Source of the DNA: Bacillota bacterium
GTDB taxonomy: Bacteria > Bacillota > Clostridia > Lachnospirales > Bianqueaceae
DNA: 9,790 bases
Assembly (NCBI GenBank): GCA_017467985.1
Contig: JAFUJY010000152.1
Location: 1 to 9,790, forward strand
Reading direction: 5' to 3'
Made by a program: the position numbers and the translations under genes. The notes under the pieces were generated by a model. It made no database searches. It saw nothing but the letters and a program-made list of their open reading frames with translations, and was not told where the DNA came from. Of this stretch, positions 1-6,189 are shown piece after piece; the stretch's first letter is position 1; the number at the start of each line of letters is the position of its first letter.

Positions 1-1
1 G

Positions 2-301
2 CCGGTCATGGATTTGGCCCGTTTGCTGGAGAAGACCCTGCGCAAAAACAACTGGCAATTGACTGGAGGACTAAAACTCTTGCAGGCCTATGAAAGCGTG
101 CGGACTCTGCGGCCCTGCGAAAAGGCGGTGTTGTATTATTATTTATTATTTCCCAGGCGAGTATGGGAATTGGCCGCAGATGGCTATAGCCGCCGCTCCC
201 AGTGGGTCCCGGCTCTGTATCGCGACAAATTAGAAGAACAAATGAGTTTGGCAGAGGAACGGGAGGCGGCTCTGGCAAAATTAAAAATGATTTTATTGTG
301 A
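2..301 (+). CDS. CotS-family spore coat protein (kinase-like fold), 3' end only
   Basis: The reading frame is open from the window edge, so this is the last 99 residues of a longer gene; the ATG at position 8 is internal. The visible part reads DLARLLEKTLRKNNW, then RTLRPCEKAVLYYYLLFP, then RRVWELAADGY. This matches the C-terminal helical layout of CotS/CotI/YsxE proteins: a helix with paired basic residues, an 'LxxYxxxRxLxxxE' stretch, a 'LLFPxRxW' motif and a final charged helix. The family has an aminoglycoside-phosphotransferase/choline-kinase-like fold. CotS is a spore-coat protein in Bacillus, and several homologues usually occur in Clostridia. The catalytic N-terminal part lies outside the window, so kinase competence cannot be judged. 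It ends with TGA at 299-301, with no clear terminator before the next promoter. The family call rests on pattern recognition of a fragment. Confidence 0.7.
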   Translation, partial: PVMDLARLLEKTLRKNNWQLTGGLKLLQAYESVRTLRPCEKAVLYYYLLFPRRVWELAADGYSRRSQWVPALYRDKLEEQMSLAEEREAALAKLKMILL

Positions 302-317
302 AAAAACTTTGAAAGGC

Positions 318-346
318 TTTTCATGGACGAAAAAATATGTTATAAT
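318..346 (+). promoter_or_regulatory. Sigma-A promoter of the PEGA protein gene (extended -10)
   Basis: A perfect TATAAT lies at 341-346, preceded by TGT (338-340), which makes an extended -10. TTTTCA at 318-323 matches four of six -35 bases at a 17-bp spacing. It lies between the stop of the CotS-like gene and the ATG at 390, giving a leader of roughly 35 nt. The strong -10 with a weak -35 fits an extended -10 promoter. Confidence 0.65.
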
Positions 347-389
347 AAATGATGGTGAGTACTGTCTATGTTTTGAAAGGAGTATACAG

Positions 390-2456
390 ATGGAGAAAGA
401 GATAGATTCCGAGATTTCTGAGATTGATATTAAAGAAATAGAAAAGAAACTAAAAGAAGAGGTATTAAAAGCTGAGTTAGAATTTGCTCCCCATAATGAA
501 GGAGATATGGCGACAAATATTTATCAGACCATTCGCGAGACCATTGAAATGCAGGAAGCCGAAGAAGAAGCGGCGGTGCTGCGGGCTAATTTTTTTGAAG
601 AGGATGAAGAGAAAGCAAAGCCGGAAGAGGACGTTCCGGTGATCCCCGTTGAGTTCGAAATGCCTGTTCAAAAGGAAGTAAAGCCGCAAAGCGAGGTGCA
701 GCCCCAGCCCACGCCGAAGAAGGATGTGGATGCCATGGAAACGGTGATTTTGCCCAACGAAGAAATTGAGGATGATGAGAGTCCTACCGGCAAGATTGTC
801 CGCAATGTGCTGATTGGTTGTATTGCAGTGGTTGCGCTGGTGATTATTCTGTTCTTGATTTTGTCCCATGTGTTGTTTGGCAGCGACGATGAGACATCCA
901 AGCAGGAACAGTCCAGTACAGTCAGCAGCGAAGAGATTTTTACCGGTAAGGAAATGACCGGCGTGATCGTGGCTCTGGATTCTGAGAAGGAGACCGCTGC
1001 CGTTCATGCTGCCGGTGCCAAGGATAACATTGTATTTGATCTGGAAGGTGTGGAGCGCATCACCGATGCCTATGGCAATGCCATTGGTTTTAGTTCCTTG
1101 AAGGTGGGACAGGTTGTGGATGTATCCTATCAGGAAGGGTCTGTGAATAAGGTGGAGAGATTCCGCTTGTCTTCTGTGGCAGTGGAAGTGGCCGATGTTT
1201 ACGGCGTTCAGGTGGATGCTGCCGATCATTTGATCAAGGCAGGCGGTAAGATCTATCAGTTCGGCGATGAGTTGATCTGTACATATGGCGGTAAGGAGTT
1301 AAGTCCCAGTGAAATTACCCAGCAGTTTGTGATGAATCTGCTGGTGGTGGATGAGTATGTGTATACGATTTCCGTTATGCAGGCTGTGGGAACCGTAACC
1401 CTGACCAATGCAGAGAATTACGAAGGTGCTAAGATCACCTTTACTCCCAATGTGGGTGATCCTGTGGAGGCCACCATTGTTAAGAATCTGAAGCCCATTG
1501 TGCTGACGGAGGGCTTTAACAAGTACAAAGTGGAGCGGGACGGTGTGACACTGGCATCCGGAACCATTTTTGTAGAGGCGAACCTGCGTCAGGAACTGAG
1601 CCTGCCGTCCATCAGCGAAAACGAAGGTGTTGTGGATGTATCTATTCTTCCGGAGGATGCGGAAGTAAAGATTCTGCTGGATGGTAAGGAGCAGAAGGAG
1701 ACCACATTGACCATTCCTTACGGTGAGCATGTGCTGCAGATTACCGGTGAGGGCTTTGAGCCTTATAACCAGAAGTTTGAAGTGTCTCAGCCTTATATGC
1801 AGATGACGGTAACGCTGGTATCCACTCAGATTTCCGTTTTCATTACATCTTCTACGGATGGTGTGGTGATTTACTGTAATGGTGATTATATCGCCACCTA
1901 TGAGGGGACTGCCGTTGAGGTGAAGCTGGAGAAGGGCGAGTATTACTTCATGCTGGCTAAGGAAGGTTATGAGCCTGAGGGATGCGATATTACGGTGGAT
2001 GAAAACTCTCCTAAGGAACTCACTTTGTATTTCCCCATGGATTTGGTTCAACCTGAGGAAGAGAGTTCTGTAGAGGAAAGCTCTGAGGAAGAGAGTTCTG
2101 AGGAGGAGAGTTCCGTAGAGGAAAGTTCCGAGGAAGAAAGCTCCGTGGAGGAAAGTTCCGAGGAAGAAAGCTCCGTGGAGGAAAGTTCTGAGGAAGAAAG
2201 TTCCGTGGAGGAGAGTTCCGAGGAAGAGAGTTCTGTAGAGGAGAGTTCTGTAGAGGAAAGCTCCGTAGAGGAAAGCTCTGTAGAGGAAAGCTCCGTAGAG
2301 GAAAGTTCTGTAGAGGAAAGTTCCGTAGAGGAGAGTTCCGTAGAGGAAAGTTCCGTAGAGGAGAGTTCCGTAGAGGAAAGTTCCGTGGAGGAGAGTTCCG
2401 CGGAAGAGAGTTCTGTGGAAGAGTCTTCTGCTGCACAGGAAAGCAGCGTAGAGTAA
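390..2456 (+). CDS. Single-pass membrane protein with two PEGA-like domains and a Ser/Glu repeat tail
   Basis: This protein of 688 residues starts at ATG 390, preceded by AAAGGAGT with 7-nt spacing. An in-frame TTG at 309 lies upstream of the promoter -10 and is not used. Residues 1-138 are a strongly acidic cytoplasmic segment with predicted coiled-coil character. Residues 140-163 form one transmembrane helix (VLIGCIAVVALVIILFLIL), oriented N-in with the C-terminus outside. Residues about 189-250 form a small beta domain ('GVIVALDSEKETAAVHA...VGQVVDVSY'). Residues about 414-476 and 480-549 are two PEGA-type repeats: ILPEDAEVKILLDGKEQ with a YGEHVLQITGEGFEPY finish, and a degenerate second copy ending GEYYFMLAKEGYEPEG. 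Residues 557-681 are 25 tandem EESSx units. No LPXTG motif or cell-wall-binding domain is seen. PEGA domains are surface carbohydrate/peptidoglycan-associated modules, so an envelope role is inferred; the precise function is unknown. The long acidic cytoplasmic part could bind an intracellular partner. Confidence 0.85.
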   Translation: MEKEIDSEISEIDIKEIEKKLKEEVLKAELEFAPHNEGDMATNIYQTIRETIEMQEAEEEAAVLRANFFEEDEEKAKPEEDVPVIPVEFEMPVQKEVKPQSEVQPQPTPKKDVDAMETVILPNEEIEDDESPTGKIVRNVLIGCIAVVALVIILFLILSHVLFGSDDETSKQEQSSTVSSEEIFTGKEMTGVIVALDSEKETAAVHAAGAKDNIVFDLEGVERITDAYGNAIGFSSLKVGQVVDVSYQEGSVNKVERFRLSSVAVEVADVYGVQVDAADHLIKAGGKIYQFGDELICTYGGKELSPSEITQQFVMNLLVVDEYVYTISVMQAVGTVTLTNAENYEGAKITFTPNVGDPVEATIVKNLKPIVLTEGFNKYKVERDGVTLASGTIFVEANLRQELSLPSISENEGVVDVSILPEDAEVKILLDGKEQKETTLTIPYGEHVLQITGEGFEPYNQKFEVSQPYMQMTVTLVSTQISVFITSSTDGVVIYCNGDYIATYEGTAVEVKLEKGEYYFMLAKEGYEPEGCDITVDENSPKELTLYFPMDLVQPEEESSVEESSEEESSEEESSVEESSEEESSVEESSEEESSVEESSEEESSVEESSEEESSVEESSVEESSVEESSVEESSVEESSVEESSVEESSVEESSVEESSVEESSVEESSAEESSVEESSAAQESSVE
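2058..2432 (+). repeat. 15-bp tandem repeat encoding 25 EESS(V/E/A) units
   Basis: Twenty-five uninterrupted 15-bp units encode Glu-Glu-Ser-Ser-Val/Glu/Ala. Units 1-11 are mostly an alternation of EESSV and EESSE (effective 30-bp period). Units 12-22 are pure EESSV. Units 23-25 end in Ala, Val and Ala. Codons vary synonymously (AGT/AGC, TCT/TCC, GAG/GAA, GTA/GTG), so the array has drifted but stays in frame. It forms a highly acidic, disordered tail outside the cell, following the second PEGA domain. Confidence 0.95.
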
Positions 2457-2463
2457 TATGTCA

Positions 2464-2493
2464 TAGACAGGGGGAATCCCTGTTATATAGAAT
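2464..2493 (+). promoter_or_regulatory. Probable sigma-A promoter of the mutase gene, with hairpin in the spacer
   Basis: TAGACA (2464-2469, 5/6 of TTGACA) and TAGAAT (2488-2493, 5/6 of TATAAT) are separated by 18 bp. The spacer contains a perfect 6-bp inverted repeat, ACAGGG (2467-2472) with CCCTGT (2478-2483). The ribosome binding site GGGAGG (2502-2507) follows, 7 nt before the ATG at 2515. Only 58 bp separate the PEGA gene from the mutase, so read-through is also possible. Confidence 0.45.
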
Positions 2494-2514
2494 AATACCT
2501 AGGGAGGTTTCAAA

Positions 2515-4206
2515 ATGGAAGAGTACAGAGAGAGATACGAGCGGTGGCTCGCATCTGACGCGGTGGATGAGGCAACAAAGGCAGAGCTTCTGGCCATCGC
2601 TGGTGACGAAAAGGAGATCCAGGAACGTTTTTATAAGGATCTGGAGTTCGGAACTGCCGGCCTGCGCGGCGTGATCGCAGCAGGCGCTAACCGTATGAAT
2701 GTATATACAGTACGTCGTGCAACTCAGGGTTTGGCTAACTACCTGCTGCTGAACGATCCTGCTGTTGTAGAGAAGGGCGTAGCGATTGCATACGATTCCC
2801 GTAACATGTCCGACGTATTTGCTCGAGAGACTGCTGCTGTATTTAACGGCAACGGCATTAAGACCTATGTGTTTGAGTCTCTGCGTCCCGTCCCGGAATT
2901 GTCCTATTCCGTACGTAAGCTGGGCTGCAAGGCCGGTGTTGTAATTACTGCCAGCCACAACCCTGCAAAGTATAATGGTTACAAAGCTTACTGGGAGGAT
3001 GGCTGCCAGGTACCCCCTCCGATGGACGGCGAAATCATTGGCGAAGTTATGAAGGTTGATATTTTTGACATCATTAAGAAGATGGATCGTGCCGAGGCTG
3101 AGGCTGCCGGTCTGTATATCGAGATTGGTGAAGACGTGGATGCCGCTTACATTGCTGAGATCAAGACCCGTGTAATCGATCCTGAAGCTCTGGCCAAGTG
3201 TGCCGGCGATCTGAAGATCGTTTACACCCCCCTGCATGGTACCGGTAACAAGCCTGTTCGCCGCGTTCTGGCAGAGCTGGGCTTCACCCAGGTGCATGTA
3301 GTGCCTGAGCAGGAGATGCCCGATGGCAACTTCCCCACCGTTCCATTCCCCAATCCGGAAGACTACCGTGCACTGGAAATGGCTCGTCAGCTGGGCGAAA
3401 AGATCGATGCCGACCTGATCGTTGGTACCGACCCCGATGCCGACCGTGTGGGTATCATGGTGAAGACTCCCGAAGGCTACAAGACCTTCACCGGTAACAT
3501 GACCGGTATGCTGCAGACCCATTACATCCTGGATGCTCGTAAGAAGACTAATAATCTGCCCGAGGATGGCTTTATTGTAAAGAGTATCGTAACCACCGAG
3601 ATGGTTCGCCCCATGGCTGAAGAGTACGGCGTGGAGCTGCGTGACGTTCTGACCGGTTTCAAGTATATTGGCCAGCAGATTCTGCGCAGCGAGCAGACCG
3701 GTAAGGGTACTTTCCTGTTTGGTTTCGAGGAGAGTTACGGTTACCTGTGTGGTACCTATGCCCGCGACAAGGACGCTGTCAGCGCTACCATGCTGATCTG
3801 TGAAATGGCTGCCATCTGCAAGTCCAAGGGCATGAGCCTGTACGAGTACCTGACCACTCTGTACGAGACGTACGGTTACTACAAAGAGGCCGTTGTATCC
3901 ATGGACTTCGAAGGTATCGAAGGCGCTGCTAAGATGAAAGAGATCATGGCCAATATGCGCAGCAATCCCAAGGATTCCTACGCCGGCCTGAAGGTTGTAG
4001 CTGTGGAAGATTATCTGACCGGTTACAAGGATTATCCCAAGTCCGATGCACTGCGCATCCGTCTGGAGAACAACTGCTGGGTATGTGTACGTCCGTCCGG
4101 TACCGAGCCCAAGATCAAGTTCTACTTTGGCGCCAACGGCAAGACCGCAGCCGATGCTGAGGCCATTACCCAGGCTCTGAAGGAAGACATGACCGCCGGA
4201 GTATAA
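2515..4206 (+). CDS. pgcA: Phosphoglucomutase / phosphomannomutase (alpha-D-phosphohexomutase family)
   Basis: It interconverts hexose-1-phosphate and hexose-6-phosphate (glucose and/or mannose), feeding sugar-nucleotide synthesis for cell envelope and glycogen-type polymers. The 563 residues match the length of Bacillus PgcA-type enzymes. All four family signatures are intact. EFGTAGLRG (44-52) is the N-terminal fingerprint. TASHNP (145-150) holds the phosphoserine, S147. DPDADR (306-311) is the Mg2+ loop, with D306, D308 and D310. GFEESYGY (403-410) is the sugar-binding loop and RPSGTEPK (526-533) the phosphate-binding loop. The start ATG has GGGAGG 7 nt upstream. Codon use is markedly biased (CGT, GTA, ACC, AAG) compared with neighbours, suggesting high expression. 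Substrate preference (glucose or mannose) cannot be read from sequence, so the symbol denotes the subfamily. A strong terminator follows immediately. Confidence 0.95.
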   Translation: MEEYRERYERWLASDAVDEATKAELLAIAGDEKEIQERFYKDLEFGTAGLRGVIAAGANRMNVYTVRRATQGLANYLLLNDPAVVEKGVAIAYDSRNMSDVFARETAAVFNGNGIKTYVFESLRPVPELSYSVRKLGCKAGVVITASHNPAKYNGYKAYWEDGCQVPPPMDGEIIGEVMKVDIFDIIKKMDRAEAEAAGLYIEIGEDVDAAYIAEIKTRVIDPEALAKCAGDLKIVYTPLHGTGNKPVRRVLAELGFTQVHVVPEQEMPDGNFPTVPFPNPEDYRALEMARQLGEKIDADLIVGTDPDADRVGIMVKTPEGYKTFTGNMTGMLQTHYILDARKKTNNLPEDGFIVKSIVTTEMVRPMAEEYGVELRDVLTGFKYIGQQILRSEQTGKGTFLFGFEESYGYLCGTYARDKDAVSATMLICEMAAICKSKGMSLYEYLTTLYETYGYYKEAVVSMDFEGIEGAAKMKEIMANMRSNPKDSYAGLKVVAVEDYLTGYKDYPKSDALRIRLENNCWVCVRPSGTEPKIKFYFGANGKTAADAEAITQALKEDMTAGV

Positions 4207-4219
4207 GTAATACAATACG

Positions 4220-4256
4220 GGCTGCGAGAGGGTTGAACTTCTCGCAGCCTTTTTTT
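4220..4256 (+). terminator. Rho-independent terminator of the mutase gene
   Basis: The perfect 10-bp stem GGCTGCGAGA (4220-4229) pairs with TCTCGCAGCC (4240-4249) around a 10-nt loop. Seven T residues (4250-4256) follow directly. It begins 13 bp after the stop codon. Confidence 0.95.
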
Positions 4257-4260
4257 GAAA

Positions 4261-4430
4261 GAGCGTTTTGCCCCTTGAAATGGTGGAAAAGCGTGGGCAG
4301 TTTGCCCACCGAAATTGCCGAAATTCAGGGGCATGCCCACGTGATTTGCTGATTTAAGGGGGCATGCCCACGTGTTTTAGTAATTTTAAGGGGCAAACTG
4401 CCCACGTGATTTGCCGATTTACAGGGGCAG
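4261..4430. repeat. Tandem array of 31-34 bp units, most with a GGGCA/TGCCC hairpin
   Basis: Units begin at about 4261 (degenerate), 4294, 4328, 4359 and 4390, with a truncated last copy at 4424. Lengths of the four clear units are 34, 31, 31 and 34 bp. Each clear unit has arms GGGCA and TGCCC with either no spacer (GGGCATGCCC) or a 3-nt spacer (GTT or AAC). Units from 4328 on then have CACGTG and an AT-rich tail such as ATTTGCYGATTTA. The unit at 4294 keeps the arms but has a diverged tail. It fills the gap between the mutase terminator and the PHP gene. No coding function is supported. It resembles a minisatellite built from palindromic units rather than a CRISPR, because the tails are conserved too. 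Confidence 0.85.
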
Positions 4431-4450
4431 ACCGGAAAAAGGAGAGAATA

Positions 4451-5236
4451 ATGTACGATTTTCATATGCATACCACCGTGTCTTTTGATGGTGTAGGAAC
4501 TGCCCGGGAAATGGCGGAAGCTGCCGCCGCCCGGGGACTGAAAGAAATCTGCTTTACCGATCATCTGGATTATTATCTGAAAGAACCGGTGGAGAAATAT
4601 ACATTTACGACGGAAGATTATAATAGGGCATATGATCAGCTGGAAGTGCCGGGGCTTGTGATTCGCCATGGCTTTGAGTTTGGCATGACCACTTGGAACA
4701 AAGCGCAGCTATCTGCAGACCTGCAGCGTCGCCAGTTTGATTTTGTATTGGGCTCGGTGCATACGGTGAATGATCAGGATGCCTATATCCCGGAGTACTG
4801 GCAGGGACGCACGGTACAGGAGGCCTTTGAGGTGTATTTGAAAGAAGTACTGGCCTGCGTGAAGGTGCATGACGAGTATGATGTGCTGGGGCATCTGAAT
4901 TATGTGTGTAAATCGCCCAACAATCCTACCCATGAGCCGTTGCGTTATGAAGATTATCGGGAAATCGTGGATGAGATCTTGAAGGAACTGGTTCGCAAGG
5001 GCAAAGGCATGGAGATCAATACCAGCGGTATCGATCGGGCCGGAGTTTTCTTACCTTCTGCAGAGTTTCTGCGGCGGTTCAAAGAATTGGGCGGTGAAAT
5101 TGTCACCGTAGGGTCCGATGCCCATCGTCCCGAGAATGTGGGCAAATATATTCCGGAGGCCTTAGAGGTGCTGAAGGAAGTGTTCGGATATGTATGTACA
5201 TTTGAAGACAGAAAGCCAGTGTTTCATAGGTTGTAA
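4451..5236 (+). CDS. PHP-domain phosphoesterase, HisJ-type histidinol-phosphatase family
   Basis: This 261-residue protein is close to the length of Bacillus HisJ. The PHP metal-site residues are all present: HMH (H5, H7), TDH (D37, H38), E75 in GFEFG, H104 in GSVHT, H148 in GHLN, and D223/H225 in GSDAH. PHP enzymes use a trinuclear metal centre to hydrolyse phosphomonoesters; in this subfamily the best-known reaction is L-histidinol phosphate to histidinol, the penultimate step of histidine synthesis. No other his genes are in view, and several paralogues of unknown substrate exist in Clostridia, so the substrate is not certain. The start ATG at 4451 has AAGGAGA 6 nt upstream. A longer in-frame start at 4364 lies inside the tandem repeat and is less likely. 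The gene stands alone between a terminator plus repeat array upstream and hairpin terminators downstream. Confidence 0.88.
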   Translation: MYDFHMHTTVSFDGVGTAREMAEAAAARGLKEICFTDHLDYYLKEPVEKYTFTTEDYNRAYDQLEVPGLVIRHGFEFGMTTWNKAQLSADLQRRQFDFVLGSVHTVNDQDAYIPEYWQGRTVQEAFEVYLKEVLACVKVHDEYDVLGHLNYVCKSPNNPTHEPLRYEDYREIVDEILKELVRKGKGMEINTSGIDRAGVFLPSAEFLRRFKELGGEIVTVGSDAHRPENVGKYIPEALEVLKEVFGYVCTFEDRKPVFHRL

Positions 5237-5243
5237 GGAAAAA

Positions 5244-5275
5244 GGGGGAGCTATCTCAACTGAGACGGCTCCCTT
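5244..5275. terminator. Bidirectional hairpin terminator between convergent units
   Basis: GGGAGC (5246-5251) pairs with GCTCCC (5268-5273), and inside it TCTC (5254-5257) pairs with GAGA (5262-5265) around an AACT loop. On the plus strand the 3' flank is T/A-rich (TTATATATAA). Read on the minus strand, the hairpin is followed by CC and then five T (complement of 5239-5243), a good tract for stopping the 8486-5353 operon. It begins only 7 bp after the PHP stop codon. Confidence 0.7.
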
Positions 5276-5302
5276 ATATATAATGGATGTTTTTGATACA
5301 GC

Positions 5303-5322
5303 CAACTGAGAATTCTCTGTTG
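5303..5322. repeat. Near-perfect 20-bp palindrome around an EcoRI-type core
   Basis: CAACTGAGAATTCTCTGTTG is self-complementary except for one T/T mismatch pair; its core GAGAATTCTC is a perfect 10-bp palindrome. The 9-mer CAACTGAGA also occurs in the loop side of the terminator at 5257-5265, and GTTGAGACAGCC just after the palindrome resembles that hairpin's ACTGAGACGGCTCC side. The intergenic hairpins may therefore be partial copies of one another. Confidence 0.7.
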
Positions 5323-5323
5323 A

Positions 5324-5354
5324 GACAGCCCTGTTTTCGTTTGGTTGTCTTTTT
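5324..5354 (+). terminator. Second plus-strand terminator hairpin
   Basis: GACAGCC (5324-5330) pairs with GGTTGTC (5343-5349), seven pairs including one G-U, around a 12-nt loop. TTTTT (5350-5354) follows. It would serve as back-up termination for the PHP transcript and overlaps the stop codon of the opposing gene by 2 bp. Confidence 0.5.
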
Positions 5355-6189
5355 ATAATTCATCAACATAGGGTGACCATTGGAATACCTGAGATGCATC
5401 TAGAGGATACTCGTCATTTTCGTCAGTGGTGACATAATATACGGTTCGAGTATTCAGATCAAAAAAGATTTTAAGGGATTGTTGGGGATATTGAGTGCTC
5501 CCGCGATAGAAGTAACCGTCATAAAGATTATATATTTTTTGAGAACCAAGATGGGTAACTTCAGCATCCAGTGAATCAAGTTGTGTCATTGCAAGCTGCA
5601 TAGCGGCTTCGGTTGGGTAGGTCCAAGATACTGCAGCATACCAGCCACAGGAACTAACATTGACATAATGGTAATAGTATTGTGGATCTTTAACATTATC
5701 GGGAAGTTCGCGGGGGAATTCTTCGGGGATATCAGCACGTTCATCGTAAATCCCCATATCTTGAATAGCGGTTGTATGAGAACAGAAGGAGGTGAGAAAA
5801 AGATTTGTAGCAGCAATACGCAGGAAGAAATAGAAGCATAAAGGAAGAACTATGACCAACAAAATGCGGCGCCAGAGTTTTTTCTTAAAGCGTATAGAGA
5901 GAAGAATAGTAATGAGAAAAAGTAGAGGGCACAGGATGTTCAAACCTTCCAGATATAAAAAACGTAATATAGAAGGCGTATAAGGATGAGCATAAGGTTC
6001 TAACGATAAAGACGCAATGAGCACAATAATGCACAGGCATATATCAATGAATCTGAGTATGCCAAAAAAGACATTGGAGACAGAAATATTGCTTATGAAG
6101 TGACGCATAGTGAGAGTTTTCTTTTCGTTCTGATATTGAAAAGTACTCTCATGTTCAACTATAGAAGGATGATTATCGATATCGTTCAT
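5353..6189 (-). CDS. Membrane protein of unknown family with C-terminal extracytoplasmic domain (operon gene 4)
   Basis: I do not recognise this 278-residue protein. It has a 40-residue hydrophilic N-terminus and three hydrophobic segments (about 41-62, 82-99 and 108-134). A basic patch (RFKKKLWRR, 100-108) lies between the second and third. A roughly 140-residue soluble domain follows, rich in Tyr, Asp and Glu (YYYHYVNVSSCGWYAAVSWTY; ends ASQVFQWSPYVDEL). By the positive-inside rule the C-terminal domain is probably outside the cell. Its ATG overlaps the stop of the DUF4173 gene (ATGA), indicating translational coupling; GAGGG lies about 8 nt upstream. The nucleotide sequence is visibly more AT-rich than the rest of the operon, hinting at a later addition to the cassette. 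Function is unknown; association with DUF4173/DUF2975 is inferred only from gene order. Confidence 0.85.
   Translation of the reverse strand: MNDIDNHPSIVEHESTFQYQNEKKTLTMRHFISNISVSNVFFGILRFIDICLCIIVLIASLSLEPYAHPYTPSILRFLYLEGLNILCPLLFLITILLSIRFKKKLWRRILLVIVLPLCFYFFLRIAATNLFLTSFCSHTTAIQDMGIYDERADIPEEFPRELPDNVKDPQYYYHYVNVSSCGWYAAVSWTYPTEAAMQLAMTQLDSLDAEVTHLGSQKIYNLYDGYFYRGSTQYPQQSLKIFFDLNTRTVYYVTTDENDEYPLDASQVFQWSPYVDEL

Noticed and set aside
309..389. 27-codon N-terminal extension of the PEGA protein from TTG 309
   Set aside because: It would place the start upstream of the TATAAT box at 341-346, and has no Shine-Dalgarno; ATG 390 has a well-spaced AAAGGAGT.
477..1229. Minus-strand His/Asn-rich open frame of 250 codons
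   Set aside because: It is opposite the acidic and transmembrane portion of the PEGA protein gene and has no recognisable domain or ribosome binding site.
2020..2464. Two antisense frames encoding TELSS-type or Pro/Leu/Arg-rich repeats
   Set aside because: They are mirror images of the 15-bp repeat in the PEGA gene; a repeat of 15 bp keeps any stop-free frame open.
2461..4215. Antisense open frame of 584 codons covering the whole mutase gene
   Set aside because: The sense frame carries every catalytic motif of the mutase family. The antisense frame is open because the biased codons of the sense gene rarely yield stops in reverse; its product resembles no family and has no ribosome binding site.
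4261..4430. Possible CRISPR array
   Set aside because: There are no unique spacers; the segments between palindromes are themselves related, and no cas genes are in the window.
4364..4450. N-terminal extension of the PHP protein through the repeat array
   Set aside because: PHP proteins begin directly with the MxDxHxHT motif, and ATG 4451 has a good ribosome binding site. The extension is only translated repeat sequence.
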